Positions 41,747-49,024 are shown, counted from the stretch's first letter. The stretch is DNA of 64,000 nucleotides from an uncultured Oscillospiraceae bacterium (GCA_900543705.1 UQSL01000003.1:1-64000), one strand, 5' to 3'. Notes: generated by a model from the sequence alone, not told the origin. Numbers and translations are program-made.

Positions 41747-41834
41747 AAAAAAACCTCCAGTGTTTCCTGTATTTTAAGGGGAGTGATCCCCTGCAGAAAA
41801 ACAAATGATTCGAGTTGAAGCACTCGTACACCTA

Positions 41835-41864
41835 ATTATAATACAAAAGGACAGGTATTTGCAA
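41835..41864 (-). promoter_or_regulatory. Promoter of the rnf operon
   Basis: On the minus strand TTGCAA (41864-41859) and TATAAT (41840-41835) are spaced 18 nt, about 90 bases upstream of rnfC. The leader includes a small GGGGA/TCCCC hairpin. Confidence 0.7.
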
Positions 41865-41950
41865 ATTAAATATTTTTTTAACATTTATTTTGTAAAAAAT
41901 AACAGGATAGACGGAAAAGAGGGGAGGGGGTTACAAAAATGTCAGATTCA

Positions 41951-41979
41951 TTGAAAAGGATGGCTATTTATGATACAAT
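41951..41979 (+). promoter_or_regulatory. Promoter of the O-antigen-ligase-like gene
   Basis: TTGAAA (41951-41956) and TACAAT (41974-41979) are spaced 17 nt, about 70 bases upstream of the start codon. Confidence 0.7.
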
Positions 41980-42047
41980 GAGCCATCATGAAATGCGACG
42001 GCGGGTCGCGCTGTCCTGAAGATTGATGAGGCAAAAGGGGCGTTTAC

Positions 42048-43232
42048 ATGAAAATTCGCGCTTTCTTACAGGGGATTAAACAGTCATTTTTGGGTTTTCA
42101 CAAGGAAGAGGCCCTACTCTGCCTGACAATTGCATCGACTTTTACCCCGTTTGTGATTCCCGCCGTCATGGCTCTTATTTGTATGGTCTATCTGTTTGTC
42201 CGAAGGGATTTGCGGAATAAAATGTTCGTGACGCGCGGCTTTAAATCCATGCTGCTCCTGTTCTCTCTGGTGGTTTTGGTTCCTGTCGTCCACGGTTTTT
42301 TTATCGGCATCGGGACAGGTCTATTGTTTATCATGCTGATGTTCTTTGTGTTCTTTGCCCGCATTGTAATGACAAAGCCGGTCTTTGAAACTTCGGTTGA
42401 CCTCTGCCTGCTTTTAAGCGTCCTTTGTACACTGGTTGGGCTTATCCAGCTTGCCATTAACCACGATGACCCGTTCAGTGTCCAGTACCGGGTTCCCTCC
42501 GTGTTTTTCAACGCAAATTACTACGGCTCAATGATGGAAATGGTCATCATGTGCTGTATCTATAAAATTTCTACTCGCCCACAGTACAAAATTCTGTACA
42601 TTGTCATTGCGCTGTTCGGCGTGCTGGGAATTTACCTGAGCGGGAGTATGTCCGCTTTTGTCGCCCTGTGCGGCGGCATTTTGACAGTCATGCTCATCCG
42701 CCACCGTAGGACAGGCTTTAATGTCTTCTTCGCCTGCATGGTGTTTTGCGCCATTGCCATATTGATGGTGCCGGATTTATTTCCGCGCATCGCGGAATTA
42801 AGCAAAACGCTTGGCCTGCGTGAGGAAATCTGGGAGACTACGATCAAAGGGATTCAGGATAGCCCATGGGTTGGCCACGGTGTACTTGGCTATATGGATG
42901 CATATGTCAAATACCAGTCGTTTGAGACCACTCACGCCCACAATATCTATCTGAACCTGATTCTCGACTTCGGAGTCATCGGCGGTGCACTCTTTCTCTA
43001 CTATATCTACCGGATGATTGAGCCCATTTTTCCTGCCATCAAGTATCACTATGACCGGGATTTGTGCACCCTGGTCATTGCACAGATTGCCGTTGTGCTC
43101 ATTCACGGCGTGACGGATGTGACATATCTCTGGATTCAGACCGGAGTGTTGTTGATGACGATTTTGTGTGTGCCTGGAATTTTGACGCCGGAGGAATCAG
43201 AGCCGGTCCAGCCGGAATCCGGCGCGCAGTAA
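42048..43232 (+). CDS. O-antigen ligase/polymerase-like membrane protein
   Basis: This 394-residue protein has about 11 hydrophobic segments. After them it has the extracytoplasmic loop and motif typical of the Wzy/WaaL superfamily: REEIWETTIKGIQDSPWVGH followed by GVLGYMDAYV and FETTHAHNIYLNLILDFGVI (the conserved H-N-x-x-L segment). Members join lipid-linked sugars into surface polymers or transfer them to an acceptor. No glycosyltransferase genes are nearby, so its substrate is unknown. Start ATG 42048 follows AAAAGGGGCG. The tail is Pro/Glu-rich. Confidence 0.82.
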   Translation: MKIRAFLQGIKQSFLGFHKEEALLCLTIASTFTPFVIPAVMALICMVYLFVRRDLRNKMFVTRGFKSMLLLFSLVVLVPVVHGFFIGIGTGLLFIMLMFFVFFARIVMTKPVFETSVDLCLLLSVLCTLVGLIQLAINHDDPFSVQYRVPSVFFNANYYGSMMEMVIMCCIYKISTRPQYKILYIVIALFGVLGIYLSGSMSAFVALCGGILTVMLIRHRRTGFNVFFACMVFCAIAILMVPDLFPRIAELSKTLGLREEIWETTIKGIQDSPWVGHGVLGYMDAYVKYQSFETTHAHNIYLNLILDFGVIGGALFLYYIYRMIEPIFPAIKYHYDRDLCTLVIAQIAVVLIHGVTDVTYLWIQTGVLLMTILCVPGILTPEESEPVQPESGAQ

Positions 43233-43253
43233 TTTCGATCCTTTTCCATAGCA

Positions 43254-43353
43254 AAAACAGGCCGTGAGGAAATGAACTGCACCCCATTTGTTAGACAGTG
43301 TGGTATACTATCTAACTTTTTGGGGTGCACTTCATTTTGGGCTCCGCCTGTTT
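43254..43353 (+). terminator. Terminator split by a mini insertion element
   Basis: AAAAACAGGC (43253-43262) and GCCTGTTTTTT (about 43346-43356) would pair as a terminator behind the ligase gene, but a 62-bp inverted-repeat element lies between the arms. The whole can fold as one long hairpin. Confidence 0.6.
43273..43334. mobile_element. MITE-like mini element with IS3-type (IS150 group) ends
   Basis: The left end TGAACTGCACCCCA (43273-43286) continuing to GTTAGA mirrors the right end, whose reverse complement reads TGAAGTGCACCCCA then AAAAAGTTAGA. These ends resemble terminal repeats of IS150-group IS3 elements. Only about 15 bases lie between them, so no transposase can be encoded. The centre TGTGGTATACTAT resembles an extended -10 promoter. 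Confidence 0.65.
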
Positions 43354-43510
43354 TTTGTTGCAAAAGGGAATGTCAAACATTTCAAACAGGAATCATGCAG
43401 TGATTATGGGGAGATTTTGAAAAAAATTTTAAGATTGCGGACCAATTGAACCAGGAATTGTAATAACTATGCCAGGGAAGGCCGATCACGGTTTTAGTAG
43501 TAAAATATAA
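43354..43510. other. intergenic, no supported gene
   Basis: AT-rich spacer between the ligase terminator and the convergent small-gene cluster. Only very short frames are present. Confidence 0.5.
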
Positions 43511-43557
43511 AAAGAGATTCCCTGTCCGCTTCCAAACTACTGGGAATCTCTTTTCTT
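43508..43557. terminator. Terminator of the three-gene small cluster
   Basis: AAAGAGATTCCC (43511-43522) pairs with GGGAATCTCTTT (43542-43553). A-rich on the left and T-rich on the right, so it works on the minus strand for the small genes and possibly on the plus strand. Confidence 0.8.
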
Positions 43558-43559
43558 GC

Positions 43560-43943
43560 TCATAGCAGCAAATAGAGCAGGGCAAGCATCAGCAGCATAT
43601 CCTGCTCATCGTTGTTTACCAGCACTAACAGTAGGGCAAGGATTAAAAATGTGTCTGAGGAGCCTTTCAGAGAGCTCAGAATGTCTTTGATTCCGGACAA
43701 AGGAGATGAATCCTGGCTTACAGGATTGTGTTCCTGTGAGGTAATCGGTGCAGGAGGGGAAATCGGCCTCTGGAACGGATTTTGCACCGGCTGCCTCCTG
43801 GGAGGGCTCCCATTTCCTCCCGATGGGTGCTGCGGCATCTGCCCTCCGCCCTGGACTGCGTGGTTGGCCCGGCGCTGCATGTCATGAACGCGCCGGATCG
43901 CGTCCTGCTGCATCCTGAGCATATCAGCATCAGAATAGGCCAT
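43560..43943 (-). CDS. hypothetical protein with Pro-rich linker and hydrophobic C-terminus
   Basis: A 127-residue protein of unknown function. The N-terminus is an amphipathic helix (MAYSDADMLRMQQDAIRRVH) with basic residues. The middle is a low-complexity Pro/Gln/Gly linker (GGGQMPQHPSGGNGSPPRRQ). The C-terminus has two short hydrophobic stretches separated by an acidic turn: FLILALLLVLVNNDEQDMLL and MLALLYLLL. That hairpin is too short for two ordinary membrane spans and may insert into one leaflet or drive assembly. It is last of a three-gene minus-strand cluster; the upstream gene stop and this start overlap by one base. I know of no assigned family; it may be a conserved sporulation-associated type in clostridia, but that is a guess. 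Confidence 0.78.
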   Translation of the reverse strand: MAYSDADMLRMQQDAIRRVHDMQRRANHAVQGGGQMPQHPSGGNGSPPRRQPVQNPFQRPISPPAPITSQEHNPVSQDSSPLSGIKDILSSLKGSSDTFLILALLLVLVNNDEQDMLLMLALLYLLL

Positions 43944-44449
43944 CAGCGATCACCTCCCGAACCAAACAGGCCGCTTTGGACAAACATCGGCAGGAGGCTG
44001 GCAAGCTTCATCAGCTTGAGTGCTTCATCAACCTTTTTCTGTCGCTCGGGGCGCAGATGAGGCTTGAGCGATTTGAGCAGGACGGTATTCTTGTCGTCCT
44101 GATTGTATGCGGATAAGGCCTGCTGAATCTTCATGATCATCCCAATGTCAAGCCCTGCAAGCGGACCCGAACCGGAACCCGAATCCCCGCCGGATTGGTT
44201 TTGGGAGGCGCCGTTGTTGTTTCCTCCGCCCAAATTGAATCCGGAATTCGACAGCATGGACATCAGGCCGGACAAATCCGGCATACCCCCTCCGCCCTGC
44301 CCGGAGGCGGGGGAGGGATCAGGTGCAGGATTTGAGTTTTGCCCGTTTGCAGTTTGGTTAGAGGAGAGGGCGGAAGCCAGCTGCTGTAGTTTGTTCATCC
44401 CGTCCTTACTGGACAGAAACGCGTTTAGCTGGTTTTGTAAATTGTCCAC
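43943..44449 (-). CDS. hypothetical protein with N-terminal helix, Gly/Asn linker, helical C-terminus
   Basis: This 168-residue protein is divided in three. Residues 1-40 are helical (NLQNQLNAFLSSKDGMNKLQ). Residues about 40-105 are low-complexity Gly/Ser/Asn/Gln/Pro (FNLGGGNNNGASQNQSGGDS). The C-terminal 60 residues are an ordered helical module (KIQQALSAYNQDDKNTVLLK, then SLKPHLRPERQKKVDEALKL, MKLASLLPMF). Function is unknown. The domain plan matches its neighbours: an adhesive helix, a flexible spacer and a second interaction module. Ribosome site AGGGGATGATG lies before ATG 44449. Confidence 0.78.
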   Translation of the reverse strand: MDNLQNQLNAFLSSKDGMNKLQQLASALSSNQTANGQNSNPAPDPSPASGQGGGGMPDLSGLMSMLSNSGFNLGGGNNNGASQNQSGGDSGSGSGPLAGLDIGMIMKIQQALSAYNQDDKNTVLLKSLKPHLRPERQKKVDEALKLMKLASLLPMFVQSGLFGSGGDR

Positions 44450-44453
44450 ATCA

Positions 44454-44681
44454 TCATCCCCTCTTTATTTTTTTAATAACATCATCAATGTTTCCTCCGT
44501 TTAAGAGGGATTCCAGGGCTTTTGGGTTCTTTTTAAGTGTCTGGAGCAGATTTGGGTCGGCACTGTCCTGTAAATGGTTATATTTTCCACTTTTGATGTC
44601 GCTCATCAGTTTTTCCGGGCTGGTGCCAAGCTTTTTGGCGGCAAGGGAGAGCAGGGCGTTCATGTTGTTTTGAGAATCCAT
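44454..44681 (-). CDS. hypothetical small helical protein
   Basis: A 75-residue soluble helical protein, MDSQNNMNALLSLAAKKLGT, SPEKLMSDIKSGKYNHLQDS, then NLLQTLKKNPKALESLLNGG. It starts the three-gene cluster 4 bases upstream of the next gene, with ACGGAGGTTTTTG before ATG 44681. Its opening (MD-QNxxNALLS-like) resembles the start of the second gene (MDNLQNQLNAFLS), which suggests distant duplication. The function is unknown. Confidence 0.75.
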   Translation of the reverse strand: MDSQNNMNALLSLAAKKLGTSPEKLMSDIKSGKYNHLQDSADPNLLQTLKKNPKALESLLNGGNIDDVIKKIKRG

Positions 44682-44817
44682 ACAAAAACCTCCGTTTGTT
44701 GAGTGAAAGTCGTCAGCGCCCGCAGGACGAAATCTTTACAGAAGCAGGCGATGCTGGTATTATTTTTATGATATGGAAAAGATAAATAGAAGAGCAGAAT
44801 ATAAGGAGGAAAAAAGA

Positions 44818-45297
44818 ATGAGGATTGTGGCAATGGCTGATTCCCATGGGGATTTTTACCATCTTAACCAGGTAATTGAAAATGAAACGGGTGCGGATTG
44901 CTTTTTATTTCTGGGCGACCGCAAAAAAGAACTGGACGATGTCCGCTGTCTGTACCCGGATAAGATCATCCTGAGTGTGAGAGGAAACTGCGACCTCTCC
45001 TGCGAAGATAAAAATACCGATATCCTGGTTAAGGATGGATATACCATCGTCTATACCCACGGGCATCTATATAACGCGAAAAAAACCAGACAGGAGCTGT
45101 TTGAACTTGGAAAACGCCATCAGGCGCATATGGTTTTGTATGGACATACGCATGTCCCGGATATTTCCTATCGAGGCGGGCTCTATGTGGTATGCCCCGG
45201 CAGTGTGGGCATGCCAAAAGACGGAAAACCGACTTATGCGGTCATTGATTTTACACCGGAACATCTGGTTCCGGTTATCAAGCCGCTGAAAGCCTGA
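44818..45297 (+). CDS. YfcE/MJ0936-type metallophosphoesterase
   Basis: This 159-residue calcineurin-like phosphodiesterase has all metal-binding motifs in order: VAMADSHGD, FLFLGDRKK, SVRGNCD, IVYTHGH and VLYGHTHVPD. Enzymes of this group hydrolyse phosphodiesters in vitro, with Mn2+ or similar; the natural substrate is unknown. I chose ATG 44818 because TAAGGAGGAAAAAAG precedes it; an in-frame ATG at 44773 has no ribosome site. Its stop overlaps the birA start, so the two form an operon. Confidence 0.93.
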   Translation: MRIVAMADSHGDFYHLNQVIENETGADCFLFLGDRKKELDDVRCLYPDKIILSVRGNCDLSCEDKNTDILVKDGYTIVYTHGHLYNAKKTRQELFELGKRHQAHMVLYGHTHVPDISYRGGLYVVCPGSVGMPKDGKPTYAVIDFTPEHLVPVIKPLKA

Positions 45298-46082
45298 TGG
45301 TGACGATTATGGAATTGAAAAACTTACAGACCAAAAAGCTTGGACAGCATTTCCTCTATTTCGACTCCCTTGGCTCCACCAATGATTATCTTAAGGAGCA
45401 CGGGCAGGAATTGCCCGATGGAACAGCTGTTGTTGCCGCTAGCCAGACAGCAGGAAAGGGACGGCTGGGGCGCAACTGGCAGATGCGCCCGGGAGATACG
45501 CTGGCCCTAAGTGTCCTGTTTCGTCCCGCACTTATGAAAGACGCTAAAATTATGCCGATTTTGTGCGGGATCGCCACAGCTAGGGCGATACATAGCCTGT
45601 GCGGGGCGGATGTGAGGATTAAATGGCCTAATGACCTTGTAATCGGTACGAAAAAGGTAACGGGTATTTTATGCGAGAGCAGATTTTCCGGAAATCAGGG
45701 TTTTCTTGTCTGCGGCATTGGGGTCAACACCCATGCGCCGGAGGAGTATTATCAGGCGTGTGGCCTGCCCTATGCTGGGTCCGTTTTGATGTGTACCGGA
45801 ATTTCCCTTTCCCATGAGGAGCTAGCCGGACGAATCCTGGAGGAACTGGAAAAATTATACGAACAGTATAAATTGTATGGATTTCGATCATTGGTAGAAG
45901 AATATGCCCCCCTATGTATCAATCTCGGCAGGGAAGTGCGGGTACTTTACCGGGAAGGAGAGGTTACCGGCCGGGCAATCGGTATCCATGAAGACGGCTC
46001 ACTGGAAGTGGCCACCGGGAATGGAACCATTCTGGTCTCTTCCGGGGAAGCCTCCGTCCGTGGGTTGTACGGGTACGTTTAA
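45297..46082 (+). CDS. birA: Biotin-[acetyl-CoA-carboxylase] ligase, single-domain type
   Basis: BirA activates biotin as biotinyl-AMP and attaches it to carrier proteins such as the acetyl-CoA carboxylase subunit. The 261-residue protein carries the ligase domain: DSLGSTNDYLKEHGQELPDG, TAGKGRLGRNWQMRPGDTLA (with the biotin-binding GRLGRNW loop), DVRIKWPNDLVIGTKKVTGI and FLVCGIGVNTHAPEEYY. It is followed by a small SH3-like C-terminal domain (LGREVRVLYREGEVTGRAIG). It lacks the N-terminal helix-turn-helix of regulatory BirA proteins, so it should not act as a repressor. Start ATG 45297 (or 45309) is coupled to the upstream stop. Confidence 0.94.
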   Translation: MVTIMELKNLQTKKLGQHFLYFDSLGSTNDYLKEHGQELPDGTAVVAASQTAGKGRLGRNWQMRPGDTLALSVLFRPALMKDAKIMPILCGIATARAIHSLCGADVRIKWPNDLVIGTKKVTGILCESRFSGNQGFLVCGIGVNTHAPEEYYQACGLPYAGSVLMCTGISLSHEELAGRILEELEKLYEQYKLYGFRSLVEEYAPLCINLGREVRVLYREGEVTGRAIGIHEDGSLEVATGNGTILVSSGEASVRGLYGYV

Positions 46083-46220
46083 TAAATGGAAAGCAATGTG
46101 TGAGAGCTGTCCCTGGCTTCCTTATTATACATCTGAAAATCTATCGCATGGGTTGCAAAGAAAGCCTTTTACAGTGTACGGTTAGGGTGGAACTTGGGAT
46201 AAAAATAAGATTGAGAGAAA

Positions 46221-46257
46221 ACACAGGCCGTGAGAATTTCCTCACGGCCTGGTTTTC
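46221..46257. terminator. Terminator between birA and the flavin-reductase-like gene
   Basis: CAGGCCGTGAG (46224-46234) pairs perfectly with CTCACGGCCTG (46241-46251), then TTTT. The same CAGGCCGTGAG arm appears at 43258-43268 in the interrupted terminator. Confidence 0.85.
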
Positions 46258-46275
46258 CTATCAAATCAATTATAA

Positions 46276-46815
46276 TTATAGTAATATTTTGTCGATTTTC
46301 TCCTCTTCCCTGCGGACGAAAAGACGCTCAATTTCACCGAAAAAGGACACATGGTAATCTCCGCCCGGATAGCTGCCGGTTTTGATGTTTTCGTCAAGAA
46401 AATGCTCCGGATTAAAACGCTCACGGTAGAGCTTGCGGCAGATAAAGACATATCTGGCCTCTTCGTAGTAAACGGCATTTCCGTCAATGATCGGAGTCAG
46501 GCGGCACTCTTTTACTTTGTCAATGTCACGGCCGGATTTTGTCCCTGCAAGTTGGAGCGCCTCATGATAATCCTCATCAAAGAAACACAGCGTGAAAGTG
46601 TCGCTGTTTTCGATAAACTGATAAGTATATCGCTGGGGCCGTACAAAGACGTTGACGACATTGCGTCCCCACAGTACGCCGAAGGTTCCCCAGCTGATGG
46701 TCATCATGTTGAACGCATCGTCCTTTTTGGCGCTGAGTAAGCTCCATTTATCGCCAATCAGACGGAACACGTTGTAATCAAAATGCTTCGGATTAATTTC
46801 ACAGAACTTTGGCAT
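46276..46815 (-). CDS. Flavin reductase-like domain protein
   Basis: A 179-residue split-barrel FMN-binding protein of the flavin reductase-like family. NVFRLIGDKWSLLSAKKDDA followed by FNMMTISWGTFGVLWGRNVV places the conserved MTISW segment near residue 38. NVFVRPQRYTYQFIENSDTF and TLCFFDEDYHEALQLAGTKS carry the R-x-x-Y/T and FF-x-(D/E) elements. YFxxFNPEHF-type residues follow (YRERFNPEHFLDENIKTGSY). It may reduce flavin or act as a small oxidoreductase. It has a long leader with a structured RNA upstream. ATG 46815 follows GGGGAGGTTACC. Confidence 0.87.
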   Translation of the reverse strand: MPKFCEINPKHFDYNVFRLIGDKWSLLSAKKDDAFNMMTISWGTFGVLWGRNVVNVFVRPQRYTYQFIENSDTFTLCFFDEDYHEALQLAGTKSGRDIDKVKECRLTPIIDGNAVYYEEARYVFICRKLYRERFNPEHFLDENIKTGSYPGGDYHVSFFGEIERLFVRREEEKIDKILL

Positions 46816-46858
46816 GAAAGGTAACCTCCCCGAGAAAAGCTTTCGTTATTTGGTTCAT

Positions 46859-47010
46859 GGGATTGCACGGCTGTTCAATCTTAAAAAGTGAAGTCCTCCC
46901 ACATTTTTGTGGAGGTATCCCTGAGGGCCTTCGGCAACGCCTTTTATCGGGGCAGGCAAAATCCGACCACAAAAAAGCAGGCTGACAAGAGAGAACAGAG
47001 GTAAAATCCC
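46859..47010 (-). ncRNA. structured leader RNA of unknown family upstream of flavin-reductase-like gene
   Basis: On the minus strand the ~150-nt segment is closed by GGGATT (47010-47005) and AATCCC (46864-46859). Inside, CTGTTC pairs with GAACAG and TCTT with AAGA. An apical hairpin follows, CCTCCACA-AAAA-TGTGGGAGG (about 46894-46915), with more short stems (GCC/GGC, CCCT/AGGG). An extended -10 promoter stands just upstream, and 43 bases separate its end from the start codon of the downstream gene. No known riboswitch consensus fits by eye; 6S RNA is another option. Confidence 0.5.
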
Positions 47011-47028
47011 ATTCTAAAACTTACTTTT

Positions 47029-47037
47029 ATTATAACA
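47029..47037 (-). promoter_or_regulatory. Extended -10 promoter of leader RNA
   Basis: TGT-TATAAT on the minus strand at 47037-47029, an extended -10 element that would start transcription about 10 bases before the structured leader. The -35 region is poor. Confidence 0.65.
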
Positions 47038-47186
47038 TAAGAGACCGCTCAAAAGCATAGTATTTGTAAAAAAAATTATTTAAACTGCTAAATATCTATG
47101 CGGAAAATCGGATTTTATCCCGAAATTTTGTTCCTATGTCAAGTCTGCTTCCTTTTTAAAAAGGAACACGGAAAAAAACGAAAAAA

Positions 47187-47394
47187 GTGGCCGAAAACGG
47201 CCGCAAATTTGTCCCGGAGGATTTGGTGCGTGATTTAAAGTTCTCAGAGCGCTATAATCCAATGATGATCCTCGCCCTCGGCACACCGGATAAGCCGATT
47301 ATTCTGGAAGAAATCGAGGTGGGTCAGCCAACCTCCTAATTTCGGGATGAAAACAATGTGCACCATATTCCCAAGCGCAAATTGTAGGATAACG
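47187..47394 (+). pseudogene. C-terminal remnant of a nitroreductase-family gene
   Basis: The plus strand reads RKFVPEDLVRDLKFSERYNP, then MMILALGTPDKPIILEEIEV, then a TAA at 47336-47338, and resumes in the same frame as FRDENNVHHIPKRKL before TAG. The final ALGxPDxKP...YxRDENxVHHIPKR pattern is the C-terminus of nitroreductase-family proteins. The front of the gene is missing and a codon that is usually Tyr has become a stop. It is a remnant in the long spacer upstream of argG. Confidence 0.6.
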
Positions 47395-47417
47395 TGTAAA
47401 AAATCTCATGCAATGGA

Positions 47418-47431
47418 TGCATATAAATTCA
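47418..47431 (+). promoter_or_regulatory. ArgR-box-like site 1 upstream of argG
   Basis: TGCAT-ATAA-ATTCA matches 13 of 14 positions of the ARG-box core TGAAT-WWWW-ATTCA. It lies about 190 bases upstream of the argG promoter. Confidence 0.5.
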
Positions 47432-47584
47432 GATGATTTCCTTTTTCTATCGCGGTATCTTGACCTTCCGGACCGATGAAACCGGCTGGTTATAGGATGA
47501 AGAACACTAACTTTTCGTTAAACCATACAGGATACAAGCGAATTTATCCACAATATACAACAAAAACAAGAAAAATTAAAATGT

Positions 47585-47598
47585 AGCATATTTATGCA
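47585..47598 (+). promoter_or_regulatory. ArgR-box-like site 2 upstream of argG promoter
   Basis: AGCAT-ATTT-ATGCA is a near-perfect palindrome matching the ARG-box core at 11 of 14 positions. It ends 10 bases before the -35 box of the argG promoter. Confidence 0.5.
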
Positions 47599-47607
47599 TA
47601 AAAGGGG

Positions 47608-47635
47608 TTGATTTTTCAGAATGTCTTTGTATAAT
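47608..47635 (+). promoter_or_regulatory. Promoter of argG
   Basis: TTGATT (47608-47613) and TATAAT (47630-47635) are spaced 16 nt, about 54 bases before the start codon. Confidence 0.75.
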
Positions 47636-47648
47636 TATAAACATAGGA

Positions 47649-47662
47649 CGCAAATAAATTCA
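47649..47662 (+). promoter_or_regulatory. ArgR-box-like site 3 just downstream of argG promoter
   Basis: CGCAA-ATAA-ATTCA matches the ARG-box core at 11 of 14 positions and would cover the early transcribed region. With site 2 it brackets the promoter, a typical repressor layout. Confidence 0.4.
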
Positions 47663-47688
47663 CGATATACCATCAGGAGGCAAACAAG

Positions 47689-48918
47689 ATGAAACAGAAA
47701 TACAACAAAGTACTGCTCGCTTATTCCGGCGGCTTGGACACATCCATTATCATCCCCTGGCTCAAGGACAATTACGGCTGCGAGGTCATAGCAGTGGCAG
47801 CCGATGTCGGACAGGAAGCGGAGCTTGACGGACTGGAAGAAAAGGCGCTGAAAACAGGTGCTTCCAAGCTCTACATTGAGGATCTCAAAACAGAGCTTGT
47901 CGAGGATGTTATCTTCCCTTCTCTCAAGGCAGGCGCTGTCTATGAAGGCAAATATCTCCTCGGTACCGCATTTGCACGGCCGATTATCGGCAAACGGCTT
48001 GTAGAAATTGCAAAGAAAGAAAATGTCGACGCTATCGTCCATGGCTGCACCGGCAAGGGAAACGATCAGGTTCGGTTTGAGCTTGCTATCAAGGCGTTTG
48101 CTCCGACCATGCCGATTATCGCTCCGTGGAGAACCTGGGAGATAAAATCCAGGGATGAGGAGATTGATTACGCAATTGCGAAGAACGTCCCCATCAAGCT
48201 GACAAGGGAGACAAACTATTCCAAGGATAAAAACCTCTGGCATCTTTCTCATGAAGGACTGGATCTGGAGGATCCGGCAAATGAACCGCAGTACAACAAA
48301 GAGGGGTTTCTGGAAATGGGAGTTTCCCCGGAACAGGCTCCGGACAAACCGACCTACATCACCATCGGCTTTGAAAAGGGAATTCCAGTTTCTTTAAACG
48401 GCGAGAAAATGGATGGTGTTACCCTGATCCAAAAGCTTAACAAGCTCGGCGGGGAAAACGGGATTGGCCTTGCGGATATCGTGGAAAACCGGCTTGTCGG
48501 CATGAAATCCAGAGGAGTGTATGAGACTCCAGGTGGAACCATCCTCTATGAGGCGCATGATATTCTAGAGACGATCTGTGTCGATAAGGAAACCCAGCAC
48601 TTCAAACAGCAGGTAGCACTGAAATTTGCAGATATCCTCTATAACGGGCAGTGGTACACTCCGCTGCGGGAAGCCCTTTCCGCGTTTGTGGACGAAACGG
48701 AGAAAACCTGTACCGGCGAGGTCAAACTGAAGCTTTACAAGGGCAATCTCATCAATGCAGGCGTTACCAGCCCCTATACCCTCTATGATGAGGAAACCGC
48801 AAGCTTCGGCGAGGACGACAATTACAATCAGAACGATTCCGCAGGCTTCATCAACCTCTTTGGCCTTCCAATCAAGGTCAAGGCAATGCTCGATGAAAAA
48901 CGCGGTATGGTCAAATAA
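47689..48918 (+). CDS. argG: Argininosuccinate synthase
   Basis: ArgG condenses citrulline and aspartate, using ATP, to argininosuccinate. The 409 residues match the family. The PP-loop LLAYSGGLDTSIIIPWLKDN lies at the N-terminus. HGCTGKGNDQVRFELAIKAF near 120 and YETPGGTILYEAHDILETIC near residue 285 are family segments. Start ATG 47689 follows TCAGGAGGCAAAC. It is the first gene of the arginine cluster; a weak terminator separates it from argH, so expression of the rest may be tuned separately. Confidence 0.98.
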   Translation: MKQKYNKVLLAYSGGLDTSIIIPWLKDNYGCEVIAVAADVGQEAELDGLEEKALKTGASKLYIEDLKTELVEDVIFPSLKAGAVYEGKYLLGTAFARPIIGKRLVEIAKKENVDAIVHGCTGKGNDQVRFELAIKAFAPTMPIIAPWRTWEIKSRDEEIDYAIAKNVPIKLTRETNYSKDKNLWHLSHEGLDLEDPANEPQYNKEGFLEMGVSPEQAPDKPTYITIGFEKGIPVSLNGEKMDGVTLIQKLNKLGGENGIGLADIVENRLVGMKSRGVYETPGGTILYEAHDILETICVDKETQHFKQQVALKFADILYNGQWYTPLREALSAFVDETEKTCTGEVKLKLYKGNLINAGVTSPYTLYDEETASFGEDDNYNQNDSAGFINLFGLPIKVKAMLDEKRGMVK

Positions 48919-48935
48919 GGCGTTTTAGAGAAAAA

Positions 48936-48973
48936 ATAAAGGGGAACCCAGGCAAAATGCGGTTCCCCTTGTT
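48936..48973 (+). terminator. hairpin between argG and argH
   Basis: AAGGGGAACC (48939-48948) pairs with GGTTCCCCTT (48961-48970). The following GTTCTCATTT is a weak U tract, so partial termination is likely. Confidence 0.65.
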
Positions 48974-49024
48974 CTCATTTGAGAAAGATGATATCAGAAA
49001 ATAGATATAAGGCAGGGCAGGCAG

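Noticed and set aside
46859..47010. FMN riboswitch on the plus strand (ATCGGGGCAGGC-like stretch)
   Set aside because: Only the GGGGCAGG core looks similar; the conserved flanking helices are missing, and the promoter signal is on the other strand.
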